In this document: in pieces, positions 62,968 to 64,000 of the stretch | Layout: every line of letters begins with the position of its first letter | Numbering within the stretch: the stretch's first letter is position 1 | Source: Pseudoalteromonas piratica | GTDB taxonomy: Bacteria > Pseudomonadota > Gammaproteobacteria > Enterobacterales > Alteromonadaceae | Assembly (NCBI RefSeq): GCF_000788395.1 | Contig: NZ_CP009889.1 | Span: 558,001 to 622,000 of the forward strand | Length of the DNA: 64,000 nucleotides | Reading direction: 5' to 3' | The notes under the pieces: generated by a model | What the model was told of the DNA's origin: nothing | Databases searched by the model: none | Seen by the model: the letters and a program-made list of their open reading frames with translations, nothing else | Position numbers and translations under genes: made by a program

Positions 62968-63258
62968 TTGTCGTTAAGTGATATTTTGGCTGTATTCAGC
63001 GCGTTCTTGGCTGTGCTTATTGCAATAGAAATTTTTATTAATATTGTTATGTACCTAAGGGATGACGTAATTCATATCAATTTAGTTATTGCCACTACGT
63101 TAATGGCAATCGCTCGTAAGGTTATTTTATTGGACTTTTCAAAATTAGCCCCTGAATACATCTGGATCACGGCAGGTTTAGTGTTAGCATTAGGCTTAAC
63201 TTACTGGCTAGTTGCAGTGAAAGAAAAGGAAAGGAAAAAAGTGAACTCAGAGCAATGA
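62968..63258 (+). CDS. PsiE-family small membrane protein
   Basis: A 96-residue protein with three hydrophobic helices (residues 6-27, 38-50 and 62-80) and a charged Lys/Glu-rich tail. The segment RDDVIHINLVIATTLMAIARKVILLDF resembles the core of the PsiE family (phosphate-starvation-inducible). The start appears to be TTG; no ATG lies in frame before it, so the N-terminus is uncertain. It follows the ABC-F gene by 35 bases and may be cotranscribed. Shorter than E. coli PsiE (136 residues), mainly at the N-terminus. Confidence 0.65.
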   Translation: MSLSDILAVFSAFLAVLIAIEIFINIVMYLRDDVIHINLVIATTLMAIARKVILLDFSKLAPEYIWITAGLVLALGLTYWLVAVKEKERKKVNSEQ

Positions 63259-63301
63259 TGACATCCCATTTGGTTAAGGCTTCAATTGAAAGAGGTTTAA
63301 A

Positions 63302-63793
63302 TTGCTTAAATTAAGAGACCTTGCTTTGCAGGATAAAGACGCATTGGTCAATTATTTGAATGATGTGTCAGTTACACAGTTTTTATCCAGTAATATTCCG
63401 ACAACTTACACCCTTGATGATGCTATTTGGTTTATTACAAAAGGCAGCAATAACAATGCAATAGTTAAAGCAATAGAGCATAAAGGCGTAATCTGTGGCG
63501 TCATTGGTGTGTATTTAAAAGAAGGTGAATATGCACATTGTGCCGAAATTGGATATTGGTTAGGCAAGCAATTTTGGCAACAGGGCATTGCAACGGACGC
63601 GGTTATGTTATTTGTGAAGCAGGTATTTAATAGCACTGAGATTATTCGCATTTATAACCCTGTAACAGAGGCAAATTATGCGTCAATTCGTGTTATGGAA
63701 AAAGCGGGCTTTGTTTTGGAAGGGATTTTAAAGCAGTCTGTTAAACATAAAGGACAGTATTTTGACGAACATCTTTATGCCATAACAAAATAG
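63302..63793 (+). CDS. GNAT family N-acetyltransferase, RimJ/RimL-like
   Basis: A 163-residue GNAT enzyme of the ribosomal-protein-acetylating branch. AEIGYWLGKQFWQQGIATDAV gives the acetyl-CoA loop (Q-Q-G-I-A-T), and NPVTEANYASIRVMEKAGF is the typical RimJ/L C-terminal helix and strand. The start is TTG with AGAGG at good spacing. The loop here is intact, unlike that of the GNAT at 195-713. The 43 bases before it follow the PsiE-like gene. Substrate unknown. Confidence 0.87.
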   Translation: MLKLRDLALQDKDALVNYLNDVSVTQFLSSNIPTTYTLDDAIWFITKGSNNNAIVKAIEHKGVICGVIGVYLKEGEYAHCAEIGYWLGKQFWQQGIATDAVMLFVKQVFNSTEIIRIYNPVTEANYASIRVMEKAGFVLEGILKQSVKHKGQYFDEHLYAITK

Positions 63794-63801
63794 TCAGTAG
63801 A

Positions 63802-63831
63802 AAGTAGGTGATAGCAATTTATCACCTACTT
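63802..63831. terminator. Bidirectional terminator between convergent GNAT genes
   Basis: AAGTAGGTGATA and TATCACCTACTT form a perfect 12-base stem with a 6-base loop, just past the stop of the plus-strand GNAT gene and before the stop of the minus-strand one. The flanking T-runs are weak. Confidence 0.7.
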
Positions 63832-63838
63832 AATTTGG

Positions 63839-64000
63839 CTATGCTTTGCCGTTTTCAGCAAATTTTAAAAGGGTGTCACCACTCATACGATAACCAATCC
63901 ATTCATGTTGTGGCTCAGCCCCCAATGACTCATAAAACTCACGTGAAGGTGTATTCCAATCTAAGCAACTCCATTCAAAGCGGCCACAGCCTTTTTCAAC
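63839..64000 (-). CDS. GNAT family N-acetyltransferase, C-terminal part only
   Basis: The last 53 codons of a gene cut by the window edge. The protein segment contains GCGRFEWSCLDWNTPSREFY followed by ESLGAEPQHEW, which is the standard end of a GNAT fold (N-x-P-S-R-E-F-Y-E-S-L-G-A). The gene runs in from the right on the minus strand and converges on the upstream GNAT gene. Confidence 0.8.
   Translation of the reverse strand, partial: VEKGCGRFEWSCLDWNTPSREFYESLGAEPQHEWIGYRMSGDTLLKFAENGKA

Noticed and set aside
1..64000. CRISPR arrays, tRNA or rRNA genes, insertion sequences, prophage
   Set aside because: No regularly spaced repeats, no cloverleaf or rRNA core sequences, and no transposase, integrase or phage structural frames were seen.

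Overview
The window looks like chromosomal DNA of a marine gammaproteobacterium, most likely Pseudoalteromonas or a close Alteromonadales relative. This is an inference from the AT-rich composition, the DUF2999 and DUF2799 proteins, the TonB-Xanth-Caul-type receptor, the paired exported sulfatases, the glrK-qseG-glrR order and the number of c-di-GMP proteins. I see no rRNA, tRNA, CRISPR array, prophage, transposase or plasmid gene, so this reads as ordinary chromosome with accessory catabolic loci.

Layout. 1-10 kb: two GNAT acetyltransferases, a Blc-type lipocalin, a PEBP protein, an MFS exporter, a CadC/ToxR-type regulator, an exported SUMF1-fold protein fused to FN3 and CBM-like domains, a diguanylate cyclase and a third GNAT. 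10-20 kb: a solute-binding protein overlapping a hybrid sensor kinase with no permease nearby, an NDH-2 dehydrogenase, and small proteins including two similar 142-145 aa proteins flanking a phospholipid acyltransferase. 20-24.4 kb: a GlrK-QseG-GlrR signalling operon, divergent from three tandem secreted EF-hand proteins. The shared intergenic region carries a near-consensus sigma-54 promoter and two inverted repeats with GlrR-site geometry. 25-35 kb: a 2-aminoethylphosphonate (AEP) catabolic locus (PhnW, PhnX, a FAD oxidoreductase, a GntR/UTRA repressor, an MFS transporter with organophosphate-antiporter-like arginines and a TonB-dependent receptor). Matching GntR-type operators lie in front of both phnW and the receptor gene. 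A diguanylate cyclase lies inside this locus. 35-42 kb: a DUF885-like protein, a PafA-like phosphatase, a MipA/OmpV-like outer membrane protein with a long extra C-terminal half, and a chemoreceptor. 42-49.3 kb: a patatin and a complete MoxR/DUF58/DUF4381/BatA/BatB-TPR/BatD operon. 49.6-57.4 kb: two tandem exported sulfatases, then a 1491-residue propeller-PAS-GGDEF-EAL sensor. 57.5-64 kb: a four-FAS1 lipoprotein whose last FAS1 domain is interrupted by another domain, a REC-EAL phosphodiesterase, an ABC-F ATPase, a PsiE-like protein and GNATs, the last cut by the window edge.

How the parts fit. The AEP locus appears to be a self-contained route from the outer membrane to phosphate plus acetaldehyde, under one repressor. 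The GlrKR/EF-hand region appears to be an envelope-signalling circuit whose local target is a set of small calcium-binding periplasmic proteins. Four c-di-GMP enzymes (two cyclases, one GGDEF-EAL, one REC-EAL) point to a surface-attached or particle-associated life. Functional statements rest on motifs read by eye; no database search was possible.
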